Part shown: positions 25,551-34,969 of the stretch, piece after piece
Layout of the letters: each line of letters starts with the position of its first letter
Position numbering within the stretch: position 1 is the stretch's first letter
NCBI RefSeq assembly: GCF_000745345.1
Contig: NZ_JQNR01000004.1
Location: 372,001 to 436,000, forward strand
Length of the DNA stretch: 64,000 bases
Direction of reading: 5' to 3'
Origin: Actinacidiphila yeochonensis CN732
GTDB taxonomy: Bacteria; Actinomycetota; Actinomycetes; Streptomycetales; Streptomycetaceae
Position numbers and translations under genes: made by a program
The notes under the pieces: model-generated
Seen by the model: only the letters and a program-made list of their open reading frames with translations
Told to the model about the DNA's origin: nothing
Databases searched by the model: none

Positions 25551-28500
25551 GTCTGTGCCTCCCCGTCGCTGTCGTGGTGGGGTGCCGGTCCCCGGGGGCG
25601 GCACCCGTGTCGTCTCCCGGACCGTTGCCGAGAACGTCCTCGAGACCGCCGACGCCGTCGAACGCGTCGAGTTCGGCGGCCAGCAGCGCCGCCAACTCGT
25701 CGTCGGCCAGCTCCTCCAGGGCACCGAGCGCGTCCGGCGCGCCGGGCTCGGGCGGCGGGGCGGCCGGTACGGGCCGGGGCGCGGGCGCAGGGTCGGAGCC
25801 GGTTTCCGGGACGATCCTGGTGAGCAGCTGGTCGGCCAAAGCCCCGGCGGTGGGGTGGGCGTACACCAGCGTCGCCGACAGCCGTACGTCCAGCGCCGCC
25901 TCCAGCCGGCCGCGCAGCTCGATCGCCATCAGCGAGTCGAAGCCCAGCGACTGGAACGGCACGTCCGGGGGGACCGTGCCGGGGCGCGCGCCCAGCACCT
26001 GGCGCAGCTGCTCGGTGAGGAACTCCAGGACCGCCGCGAGCCGTTCGGGGCCGGGGTCCAGCGCCAGCACCCGCTCCCGGACGGCGCCCCGCCCGGCCGC
26101 AGCCGGGTCCGCGCCGCCGTCCCGGCCGTCGGGGACGGGCAGCAGCGGGGCCAGCAGCGCGCGGGCGGCCGGCCACACCCCGCTCCTGACCAGGTCGGCC
26201 GGGGCCAGCGCGGTCGCCGCGGTGTGGGGGCGGCCGGAGCGGACGGCCTCGTCGAGCAGCGCCACTCCGGTGTCCGGGTCGAGCGGGGGCACTCCCCGGG
26301 CGGCCAGCCGGTCCACGCCGCCGCCCGAGGCGGCGAGTGTGGCGCCGCCCCAGGGGCCCCAGTCGACGCTCTGCCCAGGCAGCCCCTCGGCGGCGCGCAG
26401 CCGGGCCAGGGCGTCCAGGAAGGTGTTGGCCGAGGCGTAGGCGGCCTGGCCGGGCGAGCCGATCAGGCCGGCCAGCGAGGAGAACACCACGAACAGTTCC
26501 AGCGGCTCGTCGCGGGTCAGCTCGTGCAGGTGCCACGCGCCGGCCGCCTTGCCGGACTGCGCCCGCGCCAGCGCCGCGGGGTCGAGGTCGGGCAGCAGCG
26601 CGTCCTCCAGCACCCCCGCCAGGTGCGCGACGCCCCCGACGGGCCGGCCGGCGGCGGCCAGTACGGCGCGCAGCGCCTCGCGGTCGGCGAGGTCGACGCT
26701 CGCGGTCGCCACCGAGCAGCCGGTGGCCGCCGTGAGGTCAGCCACCGCCTCGCGGGCCTCGGGCGAGGGCGCGCCGCGCCCCAGGAGGAGCAGGTGCCGG
26801 GCGCCGCGGCCGGCCAGCCAGGCCGCTGTCCGCAGGCCCAGCGCGCCCAGGCCGCCGGTCACGACGTGCACGCGGTCGCCGTCCAGCGGCGCGTCGGACG
26901 GCGCGGCCCGCGGCACCTCGGCCAGCACCGGCTCGGTCAGGACGCCGTCGCGCAGGGCGAGTTGGGCGGGAGGTTCGGCGGCGCGCAGCGCCGCGGCCAG
27001 CGGCGTGAGCGCGGCGGCGGCCGGCTCCGCCGGGAGGTCCACGAGGGTGCAGCCGATCTCGGGGTGCTCGTTGGCGAAGGCCCGGCCCAGGCCCCACAGG
27101 GCGGCGCCCGCGGGTATCCGCCGGCCCGGGCCGGCCGGGCCCTGGGTGTCCGCGGTGAACACCCACAGGCGGGGCGCCGCCTGGTCGACCTGATGGCGCG
27201 TCAGGCTCTGTATCAGGGTGAGCAGTCTCCCGGTGCCCGACGCCAACGCCGACGCGGCGTCCGCGGGTTGAGGTGCCCCGGCCGCTGGTATCGCGCGGGC
27301 GTCGAGGATGCCCCGCAGCGGGCCGCCCGCCTCGGCCTCGGCCCAGGCGAGCAGGGCGTCGGCGGCCTCGTCCGCCCGCGGCGGGGGAGTCAGGGCCCGG
27401 CCGCCGGAGCGCTCGGCCAGCGAGGCCAGCCGCTCCCGCAGCGCCGGGTCCTCGGCCAGCACCAGCCAGGCGCCCTCCGCCGACCCGCCCGGCCCGGCCT
27501 CGACGGGCAGCCACCGCACCTCGTACAGGCGGCCGTCCTCCGGACGGCGCGGCGCGGCCAGCCGGACCCGGAACCCGGTCGCCGACCACACGGCCGCGCC
27601 GTGCGCGTCCAGGACGGCGACGTCGGCGGTGATGTGCAGCCCGTCGGCCGAGACGACCCGGGCGTGGCACCAGCCCTCGGTGACCGCGGGCCCGTCGGTG
27701 CGGGTCCACACCTCGTCGGCGCCGACCGGCAGCGGCAGCGCGCCGCCCCGGCCGGCCTCCGTGGCGGCCGCGGCCACCGTGTGCAGGCAGGAGTCCAGCA
27801 GCGCCGGGTGCAGAGGCCACCCCCGCGCGGGCAGCCCGTCGGGCAGCGCGAAGCGCGCCAGCGCCTCGCCGCGCCCGACGGACAGCCCGGTCAGCGCCCG
27901 GAACCGGGGCCCGTAGCGCAGCCCCGCCGCGGCCAGCCGGTCGTAGTGGGCGTCGACCGCGACGGGCGTGGCACAGCGGGCCGCGACGGCCTCGGGGGTG
28001 TCCTCGGCGCCGGGGCGCCGTCCGCCGGGCAGCCCGCCGACGGTGCCGCGGGCGTGGACGACGGGGTGGCCGTCGGGCGGGCAGGAGGTGATGACGAAGG
28101 ACTGCCCGGCCCCGTCCGGCCGCAGGCCCAGCTGGAGTTCGCCGCCGTCCTCGCGCAGCGGGCAGGGCTGTGAGAAGGCGACGTCGTGCAGCGCGAACGG
28201 CTTGCCGGCGCTCACCACGGCGGCGGCCTGTGCGGCGGCGGTCAGCCAGTAGGCGCCCGCCACGATCGGGGTGTCCTCCACGACGTGGTCGGCCAGCTCC
28301 GGGGTGGCCTGCTCGCCGACCGCCAACTGCCATACGGTCAGCGTGGGTTCGGCGCCCACCGGGACGCGGGCGCCGAGCAGCCGGTGGTCGTCGGGCCGGG
28401 TGGGGAGCTGGGCGGCCCGACGGGTCTCCGCGCCGGGGGCCGCGGGGCGCGGCACCAGCGGGAAGTGCCGGCGCCGCCAGCCGTGGCCGGGCAGCGGAAG

Positions 28501-31500
28501 GTGCGCGGCCGGGCCCGGGTGGCGGCGGCGCCAGTCCACCGGCACGCCGTGCGTCCACAGCTCGCCCAGCGCGGTGGTCAGGGTGCGCGGCTCGTCCTCG
28601 CCGCGGCGCAGCGAGGAGACCACGGGCAGCGCGCCCAGGCCGCGTCCGTCGAGGAGTTCGGCGACCGGCCGGGCCAGCACGGGGTGCGGCGCGATCTCCA
28701 GGAACGCGTCGTAGCCGTCGTCGGCGAGGCGTTCCAGCGCCGGGCCGAAGAGGACCGGGGCGCGCACGTTGCGCACCCAGTAGCCGGGGCCCAGTTCGCG
28801 GCCGCCGACCGGTGCGCCGGTGACGGTGGAGTACAGCGGCACCTCGGCGTCGCGCGGGGCGAGGCCGGCCAGGGCCCGCGCAAGCCGCGGCTGGACCGCC
28901 TCGACCTGCGGGCTGTGCGCGGCGAACTCCACCGCGATCCGCCGGGCGAACACGCCGCGCCGGTCCAGCTCCGCCTCGATCGCGTCCAGCGCCGCCGGGG
29001 TGCCCGACAGCACGGTGGCGCGCGGCCCGTTGAGGGCGGCCACCGACACCTCGCGCTCCCGGCCCTCGACGAGCGCCGCGGCCTCGGCCGCGGTGAGTTC
29101 GGCCAGCAGCAGGCCGCCGAGCCCGGAGAGCTCCGTCAGCAGCCGGCTGCGCTCGCACACCACGGCGGCGGCGTCGGCCAGCGACAGCGCGCCCGCCGCG
29201 TGCGCGGCGGCGATCTCGCCCATGCTGTGCCCGACGACGGCCGCCGGCCGCAGCCCCCACTCCCGCCAGGTCGCGGCCAGCGCGGTCTGCATCGCGAACA
29301 GCGCCGGCTGGATCTCGGCCGTACCCCGCACGACCAGCCCCTCCTCGTCGCTCCACAGGGAGCGGCCCAGGTGCCGGGCGACGGCCGCGTCGGCGTCCCG
29401 TACGGCCTCGCGGAAGGCCGGCTCGGCGGCGGCCAGCCGCCGCCCCATGCCGGCCCACTGCGAGCCCTGCCCGGGGAAGACCATCACCACCCGCGGCTCG
29501 GTCCGCGCGGCCGCGCGCGGCCCGGCGGCGAACGCGGCGGCCTGCCCGCCGGACAGCGCCGCCAGGGCGTCGGCGAGCTGCCCGGCGTCCGTGGCGCCGA
29601 CCGCGATCCGGTGCCGGGCGTGGTCGGTGCGCAGGGCCGCGGCGGCCGCGGCCCGGGGCAGCCAGCCGGGCTCGTCCCGGTGGGCGCGGGCCTCGGCCGC
29701 CCAGGCGGCGGCCCGTGCCGCCAGCGCCTCGGGGGAGCGGGCGGAGACCGGGACGAGGACGGGGACGAGGACGGCGTCGCCGTCCGCGCCGTCCGCGTCC
29801 CCGTCCTCGGTCCGCCCCGCCGCGGGCGGCGCGCCGGCCGCGGCCGGCTGTCCGGACCCGGTCCGGTCGGCCGGCCGGTCGGCGCGCACGGGGGTGGGGC
29901 CCGCGGCGAGTACCAGGTGGGAGTTGGTGCCGCCGAAGCCGAAGGAGGACACGCCGGCCGGCGCCGGCGCGCCGGCGGCGTCGCACGGCCACGGCTCCTG
30001 CTCGGCGACCACGGTGACCGGCAGCCGCTCCAGGCCCAGCAGCGGGTTCGGCTCGCGGTAGTGCACGGTCGGCGGGATGGACCGGTGGTGCAGCGCCAGC
30101 GCGGTCTTGATCAGCCCGGTGACGCCCGCCGCGGCCTCCAGGTGGCCGACGTTGGACTTCACCGACCCGATCCGCAGGCTCCGCCCGGCCGGGCGGTCGC
30201 CGAGCACCCTGCCCAGCGCCGCGACCTCGATCGGGTCGCCGACGGCGGTGCCGGTGCCGTGCGCCTCCACGTAGCCGACCTCGCCGCCCGCCACCCCGGC
30301 CGCCGCGCACGCGGCGGCCAGCACCGCCTCCTGCGAGGGGCCGTTGGGCGCGGTCAGGCCGTTGGTGCGGCCGTCCTGGTTGACGGCGCCGCCCAGCACC
30401 ACCGCGTACACCCGGTCGCCGTCGGCGAGGGCGGCCGGCAGCGGCTTGAGGACCACCACGCCGACGCCCTCGCTGCGTACGTAGCCGTCGGCGCGGCTGT
30501 CGAACGGCTTGCACCGTCCGTCGGGCGCCATCAGGCCGCTCTGGCTGAAGCTCAGCGCGATCCGGGGGCTGGCGATCACGTTCACCCCGCCGGCCAGCGC
30601 GAGGTCGGCCTCGCCCGCCCGCAGCGCCTGGCAGGCCAGGTGCACCGCGACCAGCGAGGACGAGCAGGCGGTGTCCACCACCATGCTGGGGCCGCGCAGG
30701 TTCAGCGTGTAGGAGAGGCGGTTGGCCACGATGCTCAGCGCGCCGCCGGTGCCGTCGTAGGGCTGGGTGCCCTCCAGGGAGCCGAAGACGGCGGTGCCGT
30801 GGTCGAAGGTGGACACGCCCATGAACACGCCGGTCGCCGAGCCGGCCAGCGAACCGGCGGGGATGCCGGCGTCCTCCAGCGCCTCCCAGGCGGTGTCCAG
30901 GGTGAGCCGCTGCTGCGGGTCCATGCGGGCCGCCTCGCGTGCGGAGACGCCGTGGAAGTCGGCGTCGAAGCCCTCCACGTCGGACAGGAAGCCACCCCAA
31001 CGGGTGTTCATCCGCCCTGGTTTGGAGGTGTCCGGGTCGTAGAAGGCGTCCGCGTCCCACCGGTTGGCGGGCACCTCGCTGATCGCGTCCACCCCCTCGG
31101 TGAGCAGCCGCCAGAACTCCGCGGGCCCGGTGGCCCCCGGAACCCGGCAGCCGATCCCGACCACCGCGACGGGGACGGCGCCGCCGTCCGCGCGGGCGGT
31201 GCCCGCGGCCGCCGGCTCCGCCCCGGAGGAGCCGGTTCCGGGCTCCTCCTCCGGCGCGGAACGGGCGAGCAGGCCGGCCACGTGAGCGGCGATCTCGTCC
31301 ACCGACGGGTAGTCGTAGGCCACCGTCGGGCTCAACTCCACTGCGGCCCACCGCTGGAGGGTGTCCGAGAGCTCGACGGCCTGGAGCGAGGAGACACCCA
31401 GGCCCGTGAAGGGCTCGTCGGTGGGCACCTCCCGCGCGGGCAGGCCGAGGAGTTCGGCCAGCCGCGCCACCAGCCAGTTGGCGACTTCCTGCTGACGGCT

Positions 31501-31503
31501 CAT
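25547..31503 (-). CDS. type I polyketide synthase (ACP-KS-AT-DH-KR-ACP), 3'-end frameshift
   Basis: About 1985 residues. An N-terminal ACP (Ser 39 in LGVSSL) receives the starter. KS follows at about 112-530 (Cys 280, His 415, His 454), then AT at about 673-960 (Ser 760 in VGHSMGE; FAAHS near 862). DH is at about 1035-1310 (His 1073 and Asp 1237 present, but HVVEDTPIVAG departs from the usual H-x3-G-x4-P motif). KR is at about 1543-1700 (GGLGALG, a LED motif suggesting B-type, Tyr 1689), and the second ACP has Ser 1857. One extension with reduction and probably dehydration is expected. After residue 1971 the frame runs on without stop. Adding one base to a G run at about 25590-25600 gives a short tail ending in TGA overlapping the next ATG. 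The start overlaps the FAAL stop (ATGA). Confidence 0.93.
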
Positions 31504-33284
31504 CAGGAGATTCCCTCCAGGGCGCGGCTCTCGGGTTCCGGGGCCGCGGTGAAGGTGCCCGCGAGGAACTCGGCCTTGGCGGCACGGCGCTGGATCTTGC
31601 CGCTGGAGGTCTTCGGCGCGGAGCCGGGCACCACCAGGTGGACGACGTCGAGCTGGATGCCGTGCTCGGCGCTGACGGCGGCCAGCACCGCCCGCCGGAT
31701 CGAGGCGAGGGAGGGCAGCTCGGCGGCCCGGGCGCCCTTGCCCCGGGTCTCCCGGGGCCGCAGCACCTCCGCGACCAGCACCACCTGCTCGTCGTCCGCC
31801 TCGCCCTCGCCGGCGGAGACGGCGAAGACGGCGCCGCAGCCCGGCCGCACCCACGGGTGCGCGCTCTCGGCGGTCAGCTCGATGTCCTGCGGGTAGTGGT
31901 TGCGTCCGCCGACGATGACCAGGTCCTTCAGCCGCCCGGTGATGACGAGTTCGCCGTCGACCAGGGCGCCCAGGTCCCCGGTCCGCAGGTAGGGGCCGGC
32001 GCCGGTGTCGGAGGTGTGGGCGTGGAACGTGCGCTCGGTCTCCTCGGCGTTGCGCCAGTACCCGGCGGGGGTGTCCAGGCCGGCCGTCCAGACCTCGCCG
32101 ACCTCGCCCGGCGCGCGGGTGCGCCGCGTCTCGGGGTCCGCGATGACGATCTCCCGGCTCAACCGCGCCCTGCCGACGCCGACCACCACGTGGTCGGTGC
32201 CCGGGACGACGGTGCCCTTGCGCAGCGCCTCGCGGTCGGCGGCGATGAACACCGGGCCGGCGCCCGCCTCGGTGCCGGAGGTGATCAGCGTCGCCTCCGC
32301 CAGCCCGTAGGCGTGCATCAGCGCCCCGCGGCTCAGCCCGTGCGGGGCGTAGGCGGCGGCGAACGCCTCCACGGTGGCCGGGCGGATCGGCTCCGCGCCG
32401 GAGAAGGCGACCCGCAGGCTGCTCAGGTCGAACTCGGCGCGGTCCTCCTCGGGGATGCGCCGTACGCACAGGTCGTACGCGAAGTTCGGCGCGCCCGTGA
32501 CGGTGCCCCGGTAGCGGGTGATCGCCCGGAGCCAGCGGGAGGGCCGCTGCACGAAGGCCAGCGGCGGCAGCAGCACCAGGTGCGAGCCGGCGTAGCAGTT
32601 CTGCAGCACCTTGCCGATCAGGCCCATGTCGTGGAAGAGCGGCAGCCAGGAGACGAGCACGTCCTGCCGGCCGATCCGCATGATGTCGGCGAACATCTCC
32701 TCGTTGCGCAGCAGCGCCCGGTGGGTGACCATCACGCCCTTGGGCAGCGAGGTCGAGCCGGACGTGTACTGGAGGAAGGAGATGTCCTCCGGGCCGGTGG
32801 CCGGCGGGCGGAAGTCCGCGGCCTGCGACAGCGGCACCGTGTCCACCGCTATCCATTCCAACGCCCCGAGTTCCGGGGCGAATTCGGAGATCGGGTCGTG
32901 GAGGTCCGGGGTGCTGCCGGTGAGCACCACGGCGGCGCCGCTGTCGTGCGCCACGGACTGCAGGACGGCCGTCTTGCGCGGGTTGCGCAGCGGGGTGGGC
33001 GGTGCCACCGGCACCGCGATCACGCCGGCGTGCTGGCAGGCCATGAAGGCCCGGACGAAGTGGGCGTTGTCGGCGGCGAGGATCATCGCGCGGTCGCCCG
33101 GCCGGACCGAGCGCAGCAGCCGGGCCGCGACCGCCCGGGCCTCCAGGTCGAGCCTGCCCCAGGTGAGAGCCTCGGCCTCGTCCTGCCCGTCGGCGAGGAA
33201 CGTGTAGGCGGTCCGGTCGCCGAGCTCCTGCGCGTTCTCGGACAGCAGGACGGAGACCGTCGGGTGCTTGAGTGGCGTTTCCAA
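31503..33284 (-). CDS. fatty acyl-AMP ligase (FAAL)
   Basis: A protein of 593 residues of the ANL superfamily. Motifs are QYTSGSTSLPKGVMVTH (phosphate loop, about residues 180-196), HAYGLAEAT, the hinge TGDLGALVDGELVITGRLKD, and a C-terminal lysine motif in KTSSGKIQRR. The WLPLFHDMGLIG block and the length fit the FAAL subgroup, which adenylates fatty acids and passes them to an ACP rather than to CoA. The natural acceptor is the N-terminal ACP of the PKS encoded next, whose start overlaps this stop. I chose the TTG at 33284 because GGGGAG lies 6 bases upstream. In-frame codons further 5' give extra sequence of no family resemblance. It is the first gene of the core operon. Confidence 0.92.
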   Translation of the reverse strand: METPLKHPTVSVLLSENAQELGDRTAYTFLADGQDEAEALTWGRLDLEARAVAARLLRSVRPGDRAMILAADNAHFVRAFMACQHAGVIAVPVAPPTPLRNPRKTAVLQSVAHDSGAAVVLTGSTPDLHDPISEFAPELGALEWIAVDTVPLSQAADFRPPATGPEDISFLQYTSGSTSLPKGVMVTHRALLRNEEMFADIMRIGRQDVLVSWLPLFHDMGLIGKVLQNCYAGSHLVLLPPLAFVQRPSRWLRAITRYRGTVTGAPNFAYDLCVRRIPEEDRAEFDLSSLRVAFSGAEPIRPATVEAFAAAYAPHGLSRGALMHAYGLAEATLITSGTEAGAGPVFIAADREALRKGTVVPGTDHVVVGVGRARLSREIVIADPETRRTRAPGEVGEVWTAGLDTPAGYWRNAEETERTFHAHTSDTGAGPYLRTGDLGALVDGELVITGRLKDLVIVGGRNHYPQDIELTAESAHPWVRPGCGAVFAVSAGEGEADDEQVVLVAEVLRPRETRGKGARAAELPSLASIRRAVLAAVSAEHGIQLDVVHLVVPGSAPKTSSGKIQRRAAKAEFLAGTFTAAPEPESRALEGIS

Positions 33285-33620
33285 TTCCCGCTCCCCTGTG
33301 TGCGAAATAATCGGCACTGCGGCATGCAGAATTCGATCGCGCATATGATGTGCGGATTTTACGTGTTGTTGAGAGGCGGCGTCGGTGCCGCGGTGCGGGG
33401 ATTGCTCAGAACCCGCGCGTCCGCCATGGAATTCGGTATCCGCGATTCCAGGAGGGCGCCCCCCGTAATTCCCGGCCGTAAGACCGGTTGCCCGGCTCAC
33501 TCTAGCCGCCGGTGCATCCCGGGTCAACGCGCTCCAGAGGCCCCCGTGTGAATAGTGTGTTTCCCCCGGGAAGACGGTGGGTCCAGCTGCCCGGGGGTGA
33601 CACAACAGGAATCCGGTGAC
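33285..33620. other. AT-richer promoter region upstream of FAAL
   Basis: This 336-bp spacer is clearly lower in GC than its surroundings, as expected for the main promoter of the minus-strand operon. An imperfect 15-bp palindrome, CGCATATGATGTGCG, lies near 33340. I could not fix a -35/-10 pair with confidence. Confidence 0.45.
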
Positions 33621-34691
33621 TTAAGCGCGGGGATCATTCGAGAGCCGTTGTATTGCCGAGTACACGAGGAGGTGGCCCCAGATTTCCTGCCGCACCATCT
33701 CCGGGGAGCGCGAGCGCAGCTCCCGCTTGCCGCGGTCGGCCAGCCGCTGCGAGGCGGCCTCGAAGCTCCAGCGGTCGGCGTACACCGCGCGCAGCGCCGG
33801 CGCCGGGGCCTGCCGCGGGTCGAGCAGCGTGGTGAGCAGCTGCTTCCCGCCGCCCGGCCGGGCGTTCAGCACCCGCACCGTGGCCAGCTCGGCGCGGCCC
33901 GAGGCGGGGTCCGGCCGGGCGGGCAGCAGGGTCAGCGCGGAGCCGTCCGACAGCGGCCGGGCCGGCGGCAGCACCACCCCGTCGGGGACGCTCCACAGCA
34001 GGTCGGCACCGGTCCGGGCGGCGGTACGCCACAGCCGCGGCCGACCGTAGTCGGCGTCGGCCACCACCAGGTCGCCGGGGCCGACCCGGCCCAGCAGGGA
34101 GCCCGCCACGTCGCCCACGCCCGCGTACACCGGGTCCAGCCGGGCGCCCAGCAGCGCGCCGCTGGCGTTGTCGGCCAGCACGCTGATCCGCAGCCGCGGC
34201 CCGCTCGGCCGCCCGCCAGGTGAGGCCGCCCCGTACACGGCGGCGTTCTCCGGGCTCTCCGGGAGCGCCGAGACCCTGCCCCCGAGCACCCGCACCCGCA
34301 GGTCCTCCAGGCGCTCCGGCGGCGCCCCCGGTGTCACACTCCGCACCGTCGCGACCTGCGCGAAGAGCGTCTCCAGCGGTGTGGCGCCGAGCCGCATCCG
34401 GGCCCGGGAGACGGCGGCGGTGGACGGTACGGAGCGCAGCGTGCTCAGCCCGGCCGGCGCCGTCAGCCGAATGCCCTCCGCCAGCAGCTCCGCCACCTCC
34501 TCGTACCGCGCGGCCGGGAACATGCACATGGCCAGCACGAAGTAGACCACCAGGTGCGGCGGCAGCAGCCGGTTCCGCTGGCCGCACCGGCCGGCCGCGG
34601 TGATCGCGTTCTCCACCGCCTCTAACGGATAGGTCCAGGTCAGCATCCCCACGGCCAGCCGGTCGGCAAGCCGCTGTTCGGTGGTACTCAT
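33621..34691 (-). CDS. IS4-like transposase-domain protein, degenerate
   Basis: A protein of 356 residues. The N-terminus (about 5-95) is the Nterm_IS4 domain: LADRLAVGMLTWTYPLEAVE, then RLLPPHLVVYFVLAMCMF. The remainder follows the IS4 DDE fold. The first Asp (normally in a DGT-type motif before PDTPANAAAFG) appears as VLGGRVSALPESPENAAVYG, so it is replaced by Gly. The second Asp is present in LVVADADYG. The C-terminal Glu region RWSFEAASQRL is only partly conserved. The gene has its own GGGGGAA Shine-Dalgarno-like site. I see no flanking terminal inverted repeats or target duplications. It may be a decaying insertion or a protein that has taken on another role. It lies upstream of FAAL on the same strand. 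Confidence 0.75.
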   Translation of the reverse strand: MSTTEQRLADRLAVGMLTWTYPLEAVENAITAAGRCGQRNRLLPPHLVVYFVLAMCMFPAARYEEVAELLAEGIRLTAPAGLSTLRSVPSTAAVSRARMRLGATPLETLFAQVATVRSVTPGAPPERLEDLRVRVLGGRVSALPESPENAAVYGAASPGGRPSGPRLRISVLADNASGALLGARLDPVYAGVGDVAGSLLGRVGPGDLVVADADYGRPRLWRTAARTGADLLWSVPDGVVLPPARPLSDGSALTLLPARPDPASGRAELATVRVLNARPGGGKQLLTTLLDPRQAPAPALRAVYADRWSFEAASQRLADRGKRELRSRSPEMVRQEIWGHLLVYSAIQRLSNDPRA

Positions 34692-34969
34692 TCTGCGTTC
34701 CCCCGTAGAAAAATTCATTTTGGAACGGCGCAGGGCGGCGGTCACCCGCCCTATAGGTTGTTCGCCGGCCGGAGCATATTCGCCAGGGCCGGCTGCTTAA
34801 GTCACCCGGCGCCCGGTGTCATTCGAAGATCGTGCTTGCTGAGAAGGCTTGCGCTGGTGTCTGCTTGCTCCCGCGGTCCGGGGGGACTGCGGTACCCGCG
34901 CACTCCCTGAGAGAGCATAAACGCGAGGGCGTGCGCCGGTAGCAGAAGACAGATGAAGGAGTCATTCAC
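34692..34969. promoter_or_regulatory. divergent promoter region, IS4-like gene / GMC oxidase
   Basis: This 278-bp divergent region is less GC-rich than the genes. It contains an inverted repeat (GGCGG-TCA-CCGCC-like, near 34735-34750) and three copies of GCTTGC at 34834, 34847 and 34863. GAAGGAG precedes the GTG at 34970. Confidence 0.4.

Noticed and set aside
22456..32856. Single 3466-residue reading frame spanning FAAL, both PKS genes and beyond
   Set aside because: Only the 31503-25590 part is protein-like in this frame. The extension over the second PKS is an out-of-frame shadow created by the frame break at the end of the large PKS.
34834..34869. Three GCTTGC copies as a SARP heptamer-repeat site
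   Set aside because: Spacings are 13 and 16 bp rather than the 11-bp period of SARP sites, and no SARP gene is present.
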